In this document: piece after piece, positions 1 through 7,936 of the stretch
Position numbering within the stretch: the first letter of the stretch is position 1
How the letters are laid out: every line of letters starts with the position of its first letter
NCBI GenBank assembly: GCA_003695455.1
Contig: RFJF01000681.1
Span: 1-12,071, forward strand
Length of the DNA stretch: 12,071 nt
DNA from: Chloroflexota bacterium
GTDB lineage: Bacteria; Chloroflexota; Anaerolineae; 4572-78; J111
Direction: 5' to 3'
The notes under the pieces: model-generated
Seen by the model: only the letters and a program-made list of their open reading frames with translations
Database searches by the model: none
What the model was told of the DNA's origin: nothing
Program-made: the position numbers and the translations under genes

Positions 1-597
1 AAACATGGCCGGGTCGTCGTTGATGTTGGGTAATATGGCGCCCAGCGCAATGCCGTTAACCTGAATATTCTGACCGGCCAGTGCGTGGGCGGTGGCCTCG
101 GTCAGTCCATTCAGCGCGTATTTACTGAGGGTGTATGAAAAATGGTGATTTTTGGGGCGCAGGGCGGTGGCATCGAGCAGGTTGATGATTTTTCCGGGAC
201 GCCCGGCAGGCAGGGCGCGCGCAAAATCCTGGCTGAGCAGAAACGGCGCTTTCAGGTTGACGGTCAGGTTGGCGTCCCAGCTTTCCGGGGTGGCGGCCAA
301 AAAATCTTCCGGGGGAAAAATTGACGCGCTATTAATGAGAATGTCCAGCCGGCCGGCCTGGTTGAGCGCAAACGGTACCAGCGATTTTATTGCAGACACA
401 TCGCCCAGATTGGCCGAAATTTGCCACGCCTGCACGCCCAATGCGCGGAGTTCTTCTACCGTTTGCCAGGCTTCCGTCTCTGACCGGCCGTAGTGGACAA
501 CAATGTTGCAGCCGGCGCGGGCCAGCGCCAGCGCCATAGCTTTGCCTACACGTTTGGCGCTGCCGGTAATCAGCGCTGTTTTGTTTTTTAGTTCCAT
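1..597 (-). CDS. Pteridine-reductase-like short-chain dehydrogenase (SDR), partial at its C-terminus
   Basis: Reading leftwards from the ATG at 597, an open frame runs to the window edge (199 codons, no stop), so the C-terminal end is missing. It was found by direct translation. Near the N-terminus is TGSAKRVG (residues 11-18), the TGxxxRxG form of the nucleotide loop, followed by HYGRS (35-39), which favours NADP(H). NSAS (89-92) is the usual mid-domain motif, and the active site has Y155-TLS-K159. Where classical SDRs have the catalytic Ser, this protein has Asp142 (IINLLDA). TGxxxRxG plus Asp plus YxxxK is the pattern of pteridine reductases (PTR1) and FolM, which reduce dihydrobiopterin/dihydromonapterin or dihydrofolate with NADPH. 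An AAGGAG ribosome site (606-611) lies 8 bases before the ATG. The family is clear; the substrate is inferred and could differ. No folate genes are visible nearby to support it. Confidence 0.85.
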   Translation of the reverse strand, partial: MELKNKTALITGSAKRVGKAMALALARAGCNIVVHYGRSETEAWQTVEELRALGVQAWQISANLGDVSAIKSLVPFALNQAGRLDILINSASIFPPEDFLAATPESWDANLTVNLKAPFLLSQDFARALPAGRPGKIINLLDATALRPKNHHFSYTLSKYALNGLTEATAHALAGQNIQVNGIALGAILPNINDDPAMF

Positions 598-641
598 TAC
601 AAAAACTCCTTGTATAGAATAGGGTTCAGGAATCAGGGGGC

Positions 642-789
642 GGTGACTCCCCGGAGACACCAATTTGGGCCTCTCTGCCTTGAAAATCCGGCAGGCGTGG
701 TATCCCGATGCCCGCCGGGTTGCCCGGCGTAGAGGTATCCCACCGGTCGGGATATTATTTTTGCTGCTGTTCCGCCAGGGGTACCTGGC
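642..789. repeat. Cluster of inverted repeats, possible structured leader or palindromic element
   Basis: Four hairpins lie within about 150 bases. GGTG-A-CTCC / GGAG-A-CACC spans 642-661 with a 2-base loop. CGCCGGG / CCCGGCG (713-719 with 723-729) is perfect with a 3-base loop. TATCCC / GGGATA pairs 736-741 with 749-754. GCCAGG / CCTGGC pairs 774-779 with 784-789 and is followed on the plus strand by a T-rich run. There is also a longer pairing, TATCCCGA (701-708) with TCGGGATA (747-754), that encloses the 713-729 hairpin and competes with the 736-754 one. Another competing pair is CCGGCAGGC (688-696) with GCCCGCCGG (710-718), one mismatch. Possible identities are the folded 5' leader of the SDR transcript (minus strand) or a dispersed palindromic repeat; the sequence alone does not decide. 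Confidence 0.5.
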
Positions 790-807
790 TCTTTATTTTT
801 GTTGCCA

Positions 808-813
808 AGTATA
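808..813 (-). promoter_or_regulatory. Possible extended -10 promoter for the SDR gene
   Basis: On the minus strand the sequence reads TGTTATACT, an extended -10 (TGn) followed by TATACT. The best -35 like word (TTTACC, 834-839) is 20 bases away, too far for a standard promoter, so the call leans on the extended -10 alone. Transcription from here would carry the hairpin cluster 642-789 in a leader of about 200 bases before the SDR start. Confidence 0.3.
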
Positions 814-1107
814 ACAAATTCTAATGGTAAGCCGGTAAACAGACAACTTGTTTTGGGGGCGGATAAAAAATATTGGCCTGGTTTGGCAATAAAATTGATT
901 TTTAAACGGTGCAATTGCCGGCCGGCAGTCACCAATAAACCCTTGAGCTCAATTACGGCAAACAAACGGGGCTGGCCGGCTGGTACAGTTTGCAAATTAG
1001 AGCAGGCCGGCTGGGCACTACATATAAGGGAATTTTTATAGTGTTTTTTACTAAAATGATGGGATACGATTGGACAAATCAACTGAAGTAGTGTACCATC
1101 GCCTCGC

Positions 1108-1125
1108 TTGTGAAATTACCTGCAA
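1108..1125. promoter_or_regulatory. Candidate Rex operator, distal, upstream of the atp operon
   Basis: The left half TTGTGAA is a perfect match to the Rex half-site (consensus close to TTGTGAAnnnnTTCACAA); the right half CCTGCAA keeps only the terminal CAA. It matches about 10 of 14 defined positions. Its centre is 56 bases upstream of the second candidate at 1164-1181. On its own it would be weak; it is listed because rex is in the window and a second similar site adjoins the promoter. Confidence 0.3.
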
Positions 1126-1163
1126 AGTTACGGCGGTTCCCTCAAGAGATTTGGCACCAAAAT

Positions 1164-1181
1164 TTGAGGTGAAACTCACAA
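1164..1181. promoter_or_regulatory. Candidate Rex operator abutting the atp promoter
   Basis: The sequence TTGAGG-TGAAAC-TCACAA fits TTGTGA-n6-TCACAA at 10 of 12 positions, with the right half perfect. It ends two bases before the -35 box of the atp promoter, where a bound repressor would block RNA polymerase. Rex is known in several phyla to repress respiratory and energy genes when NADH is high. The match and its position are seen; binding is inferred. Confidence 0.42.
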
Positions 1182-1183
1182 GT

Positions 1184-1213
1184 TTGACGAAGCATTTGCG
1201 GGCGTGGTATAAT
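1184..1213 (+). promoter_or_regulatory. Sigma-70 type promoter of the atp operon
   Basis: TTGACG (1184-1189) and a perfect TATAAT (1208-1213) are 18 bases apart, and TGG just before the -10 box gives an extended -10 (TGnTATAAT). Transcription should begin near 1220, leaving a leader of roughly 105 bases before atpI. It is the best promoter in the long intergenic region and in the correct orientation and place for the nine-gene operon. Confidence 0.8.
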
Positions 1214-1325
1214 CGCCGCTGGATTAACAAAATCTCAGCTTTGCCACAAAATATCCCCAATGTACCATACGAATGTTGCGCCGGCGCACTTGTTTCGGGC
1301 CGTTGGCTGTTGAACGGGCAGGAAT

Positions 1326-1601
1326 TTGAAAAAACACGGACTAATTTCAAAGGCAAGTAAAGGGTACGGTGCCTGGGCTGTTGGTTCGCAGTTAGCAATC
1401 AAATTTATGGCCATGTTATTGTGTCCGGTGTTTGGGGGGTTGGTGTGTGGAATGTGGCTTGATAATATGTGGCAAACCGCACCCTGGCTGATGATTATTC
1501 TGATGTTTCTTGGTTTTGTCTTTTCAATTTATGCCGTTTACCGCGTGGCAACACGCAATCAACAATTAACCCGGAGTAGGGAAAAAGCGAATGAATCTTA
1601 A
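1326..1601 (+). CDS. atpI: ATP synthase accessory membrane protein, AtpI/AtpZ-like
   Basis: This 91-residue protein has two hydrophobic segments (about residues 21-44 and 51-73) separated by a short turn, the layout of the AtpI/AtpZ family (ATPase_gene1), which helps c-ring assembly and may form an Mg/Ca transport route. The family pattern GxxxGxxLDxxxxxxPW is present as GLVCGMWLDNMWQTAPW, followed by YAVYRVA. It is the first gene of the operon, as usual for atpI. The start is uncertain: the same frame is closed by TGA at 1311-1313, and the only early start is TTG at 1326, with AGGA rather close (1320-1323). ATG at 1407 would cut into the first membrane segment, so I prefer TTG. It overlaps atpB by 11 bases (1591-1601), suggesting coupled translation. 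Family assignment is good; exact role is less sure. Confidence 0.8.
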   Translation: MKKHGLISKASKGYGAWAVGSQLAIKFMAMLLCPVFGGLVCGMWLDNMWQTAPWLMIILMFLGFVFSIYAVYRVATRNQQLTRSREKANES

Positions 1602-2568
1602 ATCATCACTTCCGTACATCATTGGTGGGCTTATTGTTGCTGTTGTCGGCGCATTGTTTATAAAAATGCCCGCGCCGCTCATCTCCATTAAGGCTGAACC
1701 TTTATTTTCAATTGGGCCGTTGACCGTAACCAATTCACTGTTTTCATCGTGGATTGTCACCGTCGTCATTTTCTTGTTTTTCTTTATGGCCACCCGTAAA
1801 CTTGAATATATGCCCGGCGGCCTGCAAAATTTTGTAGAAATGTTGGTTGAAGGGCTGTACAACCTCACCGAGGGTGTATCCGGTTCCCAATGGGTCAGCA
1901 AATTTTTCCTGGTACCGGCCACCATTTTCATTTTTGTGGTGGTATCTAACCTGTTTGGGGTGTTCATTGGTGTGCCGTTGAGCGCCGTGGGAGTCTGCGA
2001 ATCGCCGCATCATGGCGAGGCAGCCGCCGCCGAAGGCGGCCATGAAGCCGATACCGGACACGAAACCGAAGCCGCCACAACCGAACGCGCGCCGCTGGGC
2101 TGCGAACCGGGCCAGGTGTTGGTGCCATTCTTCCGCGCCCCCAGCGCAGACCTGAACTTTACCTTTGCTCTGGCATTTATTACGCAGGCTATGGCCTGGA
2201 CTTTTGGAATTATGGCCTTGGGGCTTGGCGGGTTTATGGGTAAGTTCTTTATTTTTGATAAATTGCGTTCAGCCAAAGGTGGCGGCGATATTGCAATGGG
2301 GTTGATTGACGTTTTTGTGGGCCTGCTTGAACTACTCAGCGAATTTGTAAAAATTGTCGCGTTCAGCTTCCGGTTGTTTGGCAACATCTTTGCCGGCGAG
2401 GTGATGCTGCTGGTTATCACCTTCCTGGTACCGTTGTTGATTGTAACCCCGTTGATTGGATTCGAAGTGTTTGTGGGCATTATTCAAGCCTTTGTGTTCT
2501 ACATTCTTTCAGTGGCCTTCTACAAAGTGGCAATTACCGGGCACGGTGACCACGACGAAGCCCACTAA
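1591..2568 (+). CDS. atpB: F1Fo ATP synthase subunit a
   Basis: Subunit a of the membrane Fo sector forms the two half-channels through which protons reach and leave the c-ring. The 325-residue product has several membrane segments and the diagnostic FRLFGNIFAGE block: Arg261 is the essential arginine, with Asn264 and the acidic Glu269 also in place. The following helix holds the conserved Gln in GIIQAF. The PSADLNFTFALAF block (about 185-197) marks the start of the third main helix. Unusually, the loop before it (residues 136-171) is rich in Glu, His and Ala, and is flanked by Cys136 and Cys171; by family topology it lies outside the cytoplasm. The C-terminus is also His-rich (GHGDHDEAH). 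ATG at 1591 is preceded by GGAG and AGGGA and overlaps atpI. Confidence 0.96.
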   Translation: MNLKSSLPYIIGGLIVAVVGALFIKMPAPLISIKAEPLFSIGPLTVTNSLFSSWIVTVVIFLFFFMATRKLEYMPGGLQNFVEMLVEGLYNLTEGVSGSQWVSKFFLVPATIFIFVVVSNLFGVFIGVPLSAVGVCESPHHGEAAAAEGGHEADTGHETEAATTERAPLGCEPGQVLVPFFRAPSADLNFTFALAFITQAMAWTFGIMALGLGGFMGKFFIFDKLRSAKGGGDIAMGLIDVFVGLLELLSEFVKIVAFSFRLFGNIFAGEVMLLVITFLVPLLIVTPLIGFEVFVGIIQAFVFYILSVAFYKVAITGHGDHDEAH

Positions 2569-2648
2569 TTCTGGTATCTGTCCGTTACTGTTTAACGATT
2601 TTAACGATTGAAAATAGCTATCCAATAAAATCAGGAGGAAATTCTACT
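2569..2648 (+). promoter_or_regulatory. A+T-rich atpB-atpE spacer with tandem repeat and strong ribosome site
   Basis: This 80-base spacer is the second longest gap within the operon. It contains a perfect 9-base tandem duplication TTAACGATT (2592-2600, 2601-2609) and an A-rich stretch, then AGGAGGAAA (2633-2641) with a 10-base gap to the atpE ATG. In E. coli an unstructured AU-rich stretch before atpE boosts translation of subunit c, needed in many copies; the same role is an inference here. Confidence 0.45.
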
Positions 2649-2891
2649 ATGGATCTTGCAGCAGCAACCTTTCTGGGTAAATTGATTGGCGCCGGCCTGG
2701 CTATGGGCCTGGGTGCTATTGGGCCGGGCATTGGCATTGGTATTGCCGCTATGGGTGCGCTCCAGTCAATGGCCCGCAACCCCGATATGGAAGGCACCAT
2801 TGTGACCTACATGTTCATTGGTATCGCCTTTTCCGAAGCGCTGGCCATTTTTGGTCTGGTTGTCTCTCTGATTCTCCTGTTTGTTGTCTAA
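2649..2891 (+). CDS. atpE: F1Fo ATP synthase subunit c (proton-type)
   Basis: The 80-residue hairpin protein forms the rotating c-ring. The first helix has the glycine repeat GPGIGIG (residues 25-31), the polar loop is R43-N44-P45, and the second helix carries the ion-binding carboxylate Glu63 (FSEAL). Sodium-type rings need Gln in the first helix and a Ser-Thr pair plus Tyr after the Glu; here those positions are Ile30, Ala64, Leu65 and Phe68, so the ring should bind protons. Ring stoichiometry cannot be read from the sequence. Its length and the two hydrophobic helices match the family. A strong AGGAGG site precedes the ATG. Gap to atpF is 44 bases. Confidence 0.96.
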   Translation: MDLAAATFLGKLIGAGLAMGLGAIGPGIGIGIAAMGALQSMARNPDMEGTIVTYMFIGIAFSEALAIFGLVVSLILLFVV

Positions 2892-2935
2892 ATTTTGCAT
2901 TTGACAACTTGCTAAACTAGACAAGGAGGTAGAAA

Positions 2936-3427
2936 TTGGCCGCACTGGGAATTGATCCTTTAGTATTGATTGTATACATTATTAACTTTGGGTTGGTGCT
3001 GTTTTTGTTGCAGCGATTTGCCTACAAACCGATTTTAGGGATGTTGGAGCAGCGGCAACAACGTATTTCAGATTCGTTGGCCGCCGCCGACAAAGCCGCA
3101 GAAGAAGCCGCCCAGCAGCGTGTAGAATTTGAGAAGGAACTGGCAAAAGCCCGCCAATCCTCTCAAGAAGATGCCCGCAAAGCCGCCGAAGCCACAGAAA
3201 AAATGCGCCAGGAAATTCTGGCCGCCGCCCGGCAAGAAGCGGAAGACATCAAAAGTAAAGCCCGCGAAGAGGCTGAGCAGGAAAAACAGGCCATCATGGC
3301 CGACCTGCAAAAACAGGCCGCCGACCTGGCTATGCAGATCACCAATAAAGTTGTTGGCGAAGCCGTTGATGAAAACGCGCAGCGCAAGCTGGTTAACCAA
3401 TTCTTAGCTGATTTAGGAGACGCATAG
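2936..3427 (+). CDS. atpF: F1Fo ATP synthase subunit b
   Basis: Subunit b is the peripheral stalk that holds F1 against Fo. The 163-residue protein has one N-terminal membrane helix (about residues 8-27) and then a long charged, Ala/Glu/Lys/Gln-rich helix (about 35-150) expected to form the right-handed coiled coil. The RFAYKPILGMLEQR segment just after the membrane is typical of the family. The start is TTG at 2936, supported by AAGGAGG at 2923-2929 with a 6-base gap; no ATG occurs early in the frame. The stop TAG shares its last base with the GTG start of atpH. One b gene is present; I see no b' paralogue, so a homodimer is likely. Confidence 0.95.
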   Translation: MAALGIDPLVLIVYIINFGLVLFLLQRFAYKPILGMLEQRQQRISDSLAAADKAAEEAAQQRVEFEKELAKARQSSQEDARKAAEATEKMRQEILAAARQEAEDIKSKAREEAEQEKQAIMADLQKQAADLAMQITNKVVGEAVDENAQRKLVNQFLADLGDA

Positions 3428-3954
3428 TGAAAGCACAAGAGCTTTCGCGGAAATATGCCACTGCCGTATTCAGCCAGGCGTTAGAAAAATGGTTTGCCGC
3501 GCTCAACAGCGTTCAGGAAAAACTGGCAACTAACCCCGCCCTGTTTCAGGAATTGGGAGACACCAGTCGCTCGTTTGAAGAGCGCAAACAAGCGCTGGAT
3601 GCCGTACTGCCTGATACCAGTGATCAGTATGTGAAAAATTTTTTCTACCTGATGCTGAAAGAGGGTAACCTGGATATTTTGCCTGACGTTATTGCTCAAC
3701 TGAACTGGATGGCAAAAGGCGGCCCGCAAGTGCAGGTAGCGCGCGTCACAACCGCTATTGAGCTGTCTGATTCAGAAAAAGAGCAGTTCCGCCAAAAGCT
3801 CCGGCAAAAATACGGCGAAGGGCTGGAATTCCAATTTAATATTGACGCATCGATTGTGGGTGGTGTGGTTGTGCAGGTTGGTGACAAAATCATTGACGGC
3901 AGCGTGGCAACCCGGCTTGAATCGATGAGCAATTTGCTGGGAGTAACCAGTTAA
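3427..3954 (+). CDS. atpH: F1Fo ATP synthase subunit delta
   Basis: Delta links the top of the alpha/beta hexamer to the b stalk. The 175-residue protein is of normal length. The N-terminal helical domain begins with the family block [12 protein letters not shown], and the C-terminal part has [20 protein letters not shown] followed by a short helix ending SNLL, which is the most conserved region of delta/OSCP. The start is GTG at 3427, with AGGAG (3415-3419) 7 bases upstream, and overlaps the atpF stop by one base, so translation is probably coupled. A 38-base gap with a good ribosome site follows before atpA. Confidence 0.94.
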   Translation: MKAQELSRKYATAVFSQALEKWFAALNSVQEKLATNPALFQELGDTSRSFEERKQALDAVLPDTSDQYVKNFFYLMLKEGNLDILPDVIAQLNWMAKGGPQVQVARVTTAIELSDSEKEQFRQKLRQKYGEGLEFQFNIDASIVGGVVVQVGDKIIDGSVATRLESMSNLLGVTS

Positions 3955-3992
3955 CTCCCGCCAAACCTTCATCACACCACTTTGGAGGCGAA

Positions 3993-5513
3993 ATGGTCCT
4001 TAAGTTAGATGATATTACCGCACGAATTCGAGAACAAATAGAGTCATTTGATGCACCGGTAGAAGTTGCCGATGTAGGCCACGTCATCAGCGTGGGCGAC
4101 GGGATTGCCCGCGTGAGCGGGCTGGCCAACGTGATGGCTACCGAACTGCTCGAATTCCCCGGCGGCGTACTGGGGTTGGCCCTCAACCTTGAAGAAGAAG
4201 AGGTTGGCGCCGTTATTCTGGGTGACTTTGAGCACATTGAAGAAGGCGACACCGTCAAAAGCACCGGCCGCATTGCCTCGGTGCCGGTGGGCGATGCCTT
4301 GGTAGGCCGTGTGGTCAACGCCGTTGGCGAACCTGTAGACGGCAAAGGCCCCATTGTCCACGACACCTACTACCCCATCGAAAAAATTGCGCCCGGCGTA
4401 ATTGAACGTGACAACGTAGATACCCCGGTGCAAACCGGCATCAAAGCCGTTGATTCAATGATTCCCATTGGCCGCGGCCAGCGCGAGTTGATTATTGGCG
4501 ACCGCCAGACCGGTAAAACCGCGCTGGCGCTTGATACCATTATCAACCAAAAAGGCAAAGACCTGATTTGCATTTATGTGGCTATTGGCCAGCGGCAGGG
4601 CCAGGTTGCCCAGGTAGTGGGTACGCTGGAAAAATACGGCGCCATGGACCACACCATTGTAGTGGTTGCCGGCGCGTCAGAACCCGCCCCTATGCAATAT
4701 CTGGCTCCCTACACCGGCTGCTCCATTGGCGAATATTTTATGGACTCCGGCCGTGAAGCGCTGATTGTTTATGATGATTTGAGTAAACACGCCTGGGCCT
4801 ACCGCCAGATTTCATTGTTGCTGCGCCGCCCGCCCGGCCGCGAAGCCTACCCCGGCGACCTGTTTTACCTGCACTCACGCCTGCTTGAACGCGCCGCCAA
4901 ACTTTCAAAAGCCAACGGCGGCGGCTCGCTGACCGCCCTGCCCATCATCGAAACCCTGGCCGGCGACGTGAGCGCCTACGTGCCCACCAACGTCATCTCC
5001 ATCACCGACGGCCAGATTTTCCTGGAAAGTGACCTGTTTTACGCCGGGCAGCGTCCGGCCGTGAACGCCGGTATCTCGGTGTCTCGGGTGGGGGGCGATG
5101 CCCAAACCAAAGCCATGAAACAGGTAGCCGGCCAGTTGCGGCTCGAACTGGCCCAGTTCCGTGAACTGGCCGCCTTTGCCCAGTTTGGCTCAGACCTGGA
5201 TAAGGCCACCCGTGACCAGTTGGAACGTGGCTTGCGCCTGACAGAACTGCTCAAACAGCCGCAGTACGCCCCGGTTCCCCTGGAAGAACAGGTGATTGCC
5301 ATTTACGCCATGACCAAAGGTTACGGGCGTGATGTACCGGTCAGCGAAATTCAGGCCTATGAAGCCGGATTGCTGGACTTTATGCGCAAAAGCCACCCCG
5401 AAGTAGGGCAGGCCATTACCAACCAGAAACGTATAACCGACGACATTGAGGCTTCGTTGAATTCGGCGCTGGCAGAATACAACCAGTCTGCCGGATACAG
5501 CGTGCCCAACTAA
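3993..5513 (+). CDS. atpA: F1 ATP synthase subunit alpha
   Basis: Alpha forms the non-catalytic nucleotide sites of the F1 hexamer. The 506-residue protein has the N-terminal beta-barrel (about 25-95), the central nucleotide domain with P-loop GDRQTGKTA (169-177, Lys175 and Thr176), and the C-terminal helical domain. The signature [14 protein letters not shown] carries Arg365, the arginine finger reaching into the neighbouring catalytic site. [12 protein letters not shown] marks Walker B. Nothing is missing and the length is usual for bacteria. ATG at 3993 is preceded by GGAGG (3984-3988). The spacer to atpG is 24 bases. Confidence 0.98.
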   Translation: MVLKLDDITARIREQIESFDAPVEVADVGHVISVGDGIARVSGLANVMATELLEFPGGVLGLALNLEEEEVGAVILGDFEHIEEGDTVKSTGRIASVPVGDALVGRVVNAVGEPVDGKGPIVHDTYYPIEKIAPGVIERDNVDTPVQTGIKAVDSMIPIGRGQRELIIGDRQTGKTALALDTIINQKGKDLICIYVAIGQRQGQVAQVVGTLEKYGAMDHTIVVVAGASEPAPMQYLAPYTGCSIGEYFMDSGREALIVYDDLSKHAWAYRQISLLLRRPPGREAYPGDLFYLHSRLLERAAKLSKANGGGSLTALPIIETLAGDVSAYVPTNVISITDGQIFLESDLFYAGQRPAVNAGISVSRVGGDAQTKAMKQVAGQLRLELAQFRELAAFAQFGSDLDKATRDQLERGLRLTELLKQPQYAPVPLEEQVIAIYAMTKGYGRDVPVSEIQAYEAGLLDFMRKSHPEVGQAITNQKRITDDIEASLNSALAEYNQSAGYSVPN

Positions 5514-5537
5514 ATAACACAACGTTAGGGAAAACTC

Positions 5538-6443
5538 GTGGCCTCAGTTCGCGAAATCAAACGACGAATTAAAAGTGTAAAAAATATTGCCCAGGTAACG
5601 CGGGCCATGCAAATGGTGGCCGCCTCTAAAATGCGGCGCGCCCAGGAGCAAGCCCTGGCCTCCCGGCCATACGCCGCCAAAGCCTGGGAAATCCTGCTTC
5701 ACCTCTCGTCACAATACGGCGCGGTAGATTTGCTCCATCCGCTGCTCCGCCAACGAGAGCAGGTAAATCACGTTGCTATCATCATGGTTACCTCAGACAA
5801 AGGGCTGGCCGGCGCCTATAACGGCAACATGATTCGCAAAGTGAGCCGCTTTATGCGCCAGAACAACGTTGAAGACGCCAGCCTGATTACGGTTGGCCGC
5901 AAAGGGCGTGATTTTATGGTCCGGTACGGCCGCAAGGTGGTGGCAGAGTTTACAGATTTACCGGCCCAGCCAACATTGCTGGACTCATTGCCAATTGCCC
6001 GCATTGCCCTTGACGGATTTTTAACCGGCGAATTTGACGAAGTGTACCTGGCTTACACCGATTTTATCAACACCCTGACCCAGGAACCCGTTGTTCGCAT
6101 GTTGTTGCCCATCAAGCCCGGCAATATTGAAAGCAAAGTGATGAGCGAATACCTGGGCCAGGAAACCACCATGGTCAAAGCCGATTACATCTACGAACCA
6201 AACGCCGAAACCCTGCTGGATACGCTTTTACCCCGCTTTACCGAATTGCAGATTTACCAGGCGTTGGTAGAAGCTTTTGCCAGCGAACACTCTGCCCGAA
6301 TGGTGGCCATGCGCAACGCCACAGAAAACGCAAAAGAACTGATTGGCGACCTGACCCTGTCTTACAACAAGGCACGCCAGGAAGCCATTACCAAAGAAAT
6401 GCTGGATATTGCCGGCGGCGCCGAAGCATTGGCGCAAGCCTGA
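5538..6443 (+). CDS. atpG: F1 ATP synthase subunit gamma
   Basis: Gamma is the central rotor shaft that couples c-ring rotation to catalysis. The 301-residue protein starts with the family block REIKRRIKSVKNIAQVTRAM and the AASKMRRAQ helix; a central domain includes TSDKGLAGAYNGN; and the C-terminal helix has MRNATENAKELIGDLTLSYN, the most conserved gamma segment, followed by RQEAITKEMLDIAGGAEAL. N- and C-terminal helices together form the coiled-coil axle. No cysteine-containing redox insert of the chloroplast type is seen. The start is GTG at 5538 with TAGGGA (5525-5531) upstream; N-terminal MASVREIK is usual. A 91-base gap with a stem-loop follows. Confidence 0.96.
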   Translation: MASVREIKRRIKSVKNIAQVTRAMQMVAASKMRRAQEQALASRPYAAKAWEILLHLSSQYGAVDLLHPLLRQREQVNHVAIIMVTSDKGLAGAYNGNMIRKVSRFMRQNNVEDASLITVGRKGRDFMVRYGRKVVAEFTDLPAQPTLLDSLPIARIALDGFLTGEFDEVYLAYTDFINTLTQEPVVRMLLPIKPGNIESKVMSEYLGQETTMVKADYIYEPNAETLLDTLLPRFTELQIYQALVEAFASEHSARMVAMRNATENAKELIGDLTLSYNKARQEAITKEMLDIAGGAEALAQA

Positions 6444-6482
6444 CAGTCACAATTTGTTAAGATAAAGTACACCCACAAGTTT

Positions 6483-6520
6483 GAACAGCCCGCTGTCACT
6501 CCACAAATCGGCGGCTGTTC
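6483..6520 (+). promoter_or_regulatory. Stem-loop between atpG and atpD
   Basis: GAACAGCC (6483-6490) pairs perfectly with GGCTGTTC (6513-6520) around a 22-base loop. It ends four bases before the AGGAGG ribosome site of atpD (6524-6529). No T-run follows, so it is not an ordinary terminator. A role in mRNA stability, processing or beta-subunit translation is plausible but inferred. Confidence 0.5.
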
Positions 6521-6534
6521 AGTAGGAGGATTGA

Positions 6535-7932
<1,398 letters not shown>

Positions 7933-7936
7933 TTTC

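Larger units (their letters stand above)
598..1325. other. Long intergenic region between the SDR gene and the atp operon
   Basis: This stretch of about 730 bases separates two divergent transcription units. No open frame in it looks like a real protein: the possible frames are short, rare-residue-rich, overlap the promoter, and lack good ribosome sites. It does contain a cluster of hairpins (642-789), a weak extended -10 element on the minus strand (808-813), an A+T-rich stretch (about 790-1075), two Rex-like dyads (1108-1125 and 1164-1181), a strong plus-strand promoter (1184-1213) and the leader of the atp transcript, including a 12-base palindrome TGCGCCGGCGCA (1277-1288). A 10-base direct repeat GGCCGGCTGG occurs at 974-983 and 1005-1014, but CCGGC-rich words are common in this DNA and I attach no meaning to it. 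Confidence 0.7.

Noticed and set aside
142..493. Open frames on the plus strand within the first 500 bases
   Set aside because: They are shadows of the minus-strand SDR gene, whose frame has clear SDR motifs throughout.
974..1014. 10-base direct repeat GGCCGGCTGG as a possible regulatory or attachment site
   Set aside because: GCCGGC-type words are frequent in this DNA and the copies have no further symmetry or context.
799..1041. Open frame of 80 codons on the plus strand
   Set aside because: Composition resembles translated intergenic DNA, there is no ribosome site or recognisable motif, and no partner gene.
633..1082. Open frame of 149 codons on the minus strand through the hairpin cluster
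   Set aside because: Its Gly/Pro/Arg-rich end is the translation of the palindromic element and the rest shows no domain; it seems to be open by chance.
1070..1360. Open frame of 96 codons on the plus strand overlapping the atpI start
   Set aside because: It contains the atp promoter and candidate operators, lacks a ribosome site, matches no family I know, and overlaps atpI in another frame.
2649..2891. Sodium-coupled ATP synthase
   Set aside because: The c subunit lacks the Gln, Ser-Thr and Tyr of the sodium site, so proton coupling is more likely.
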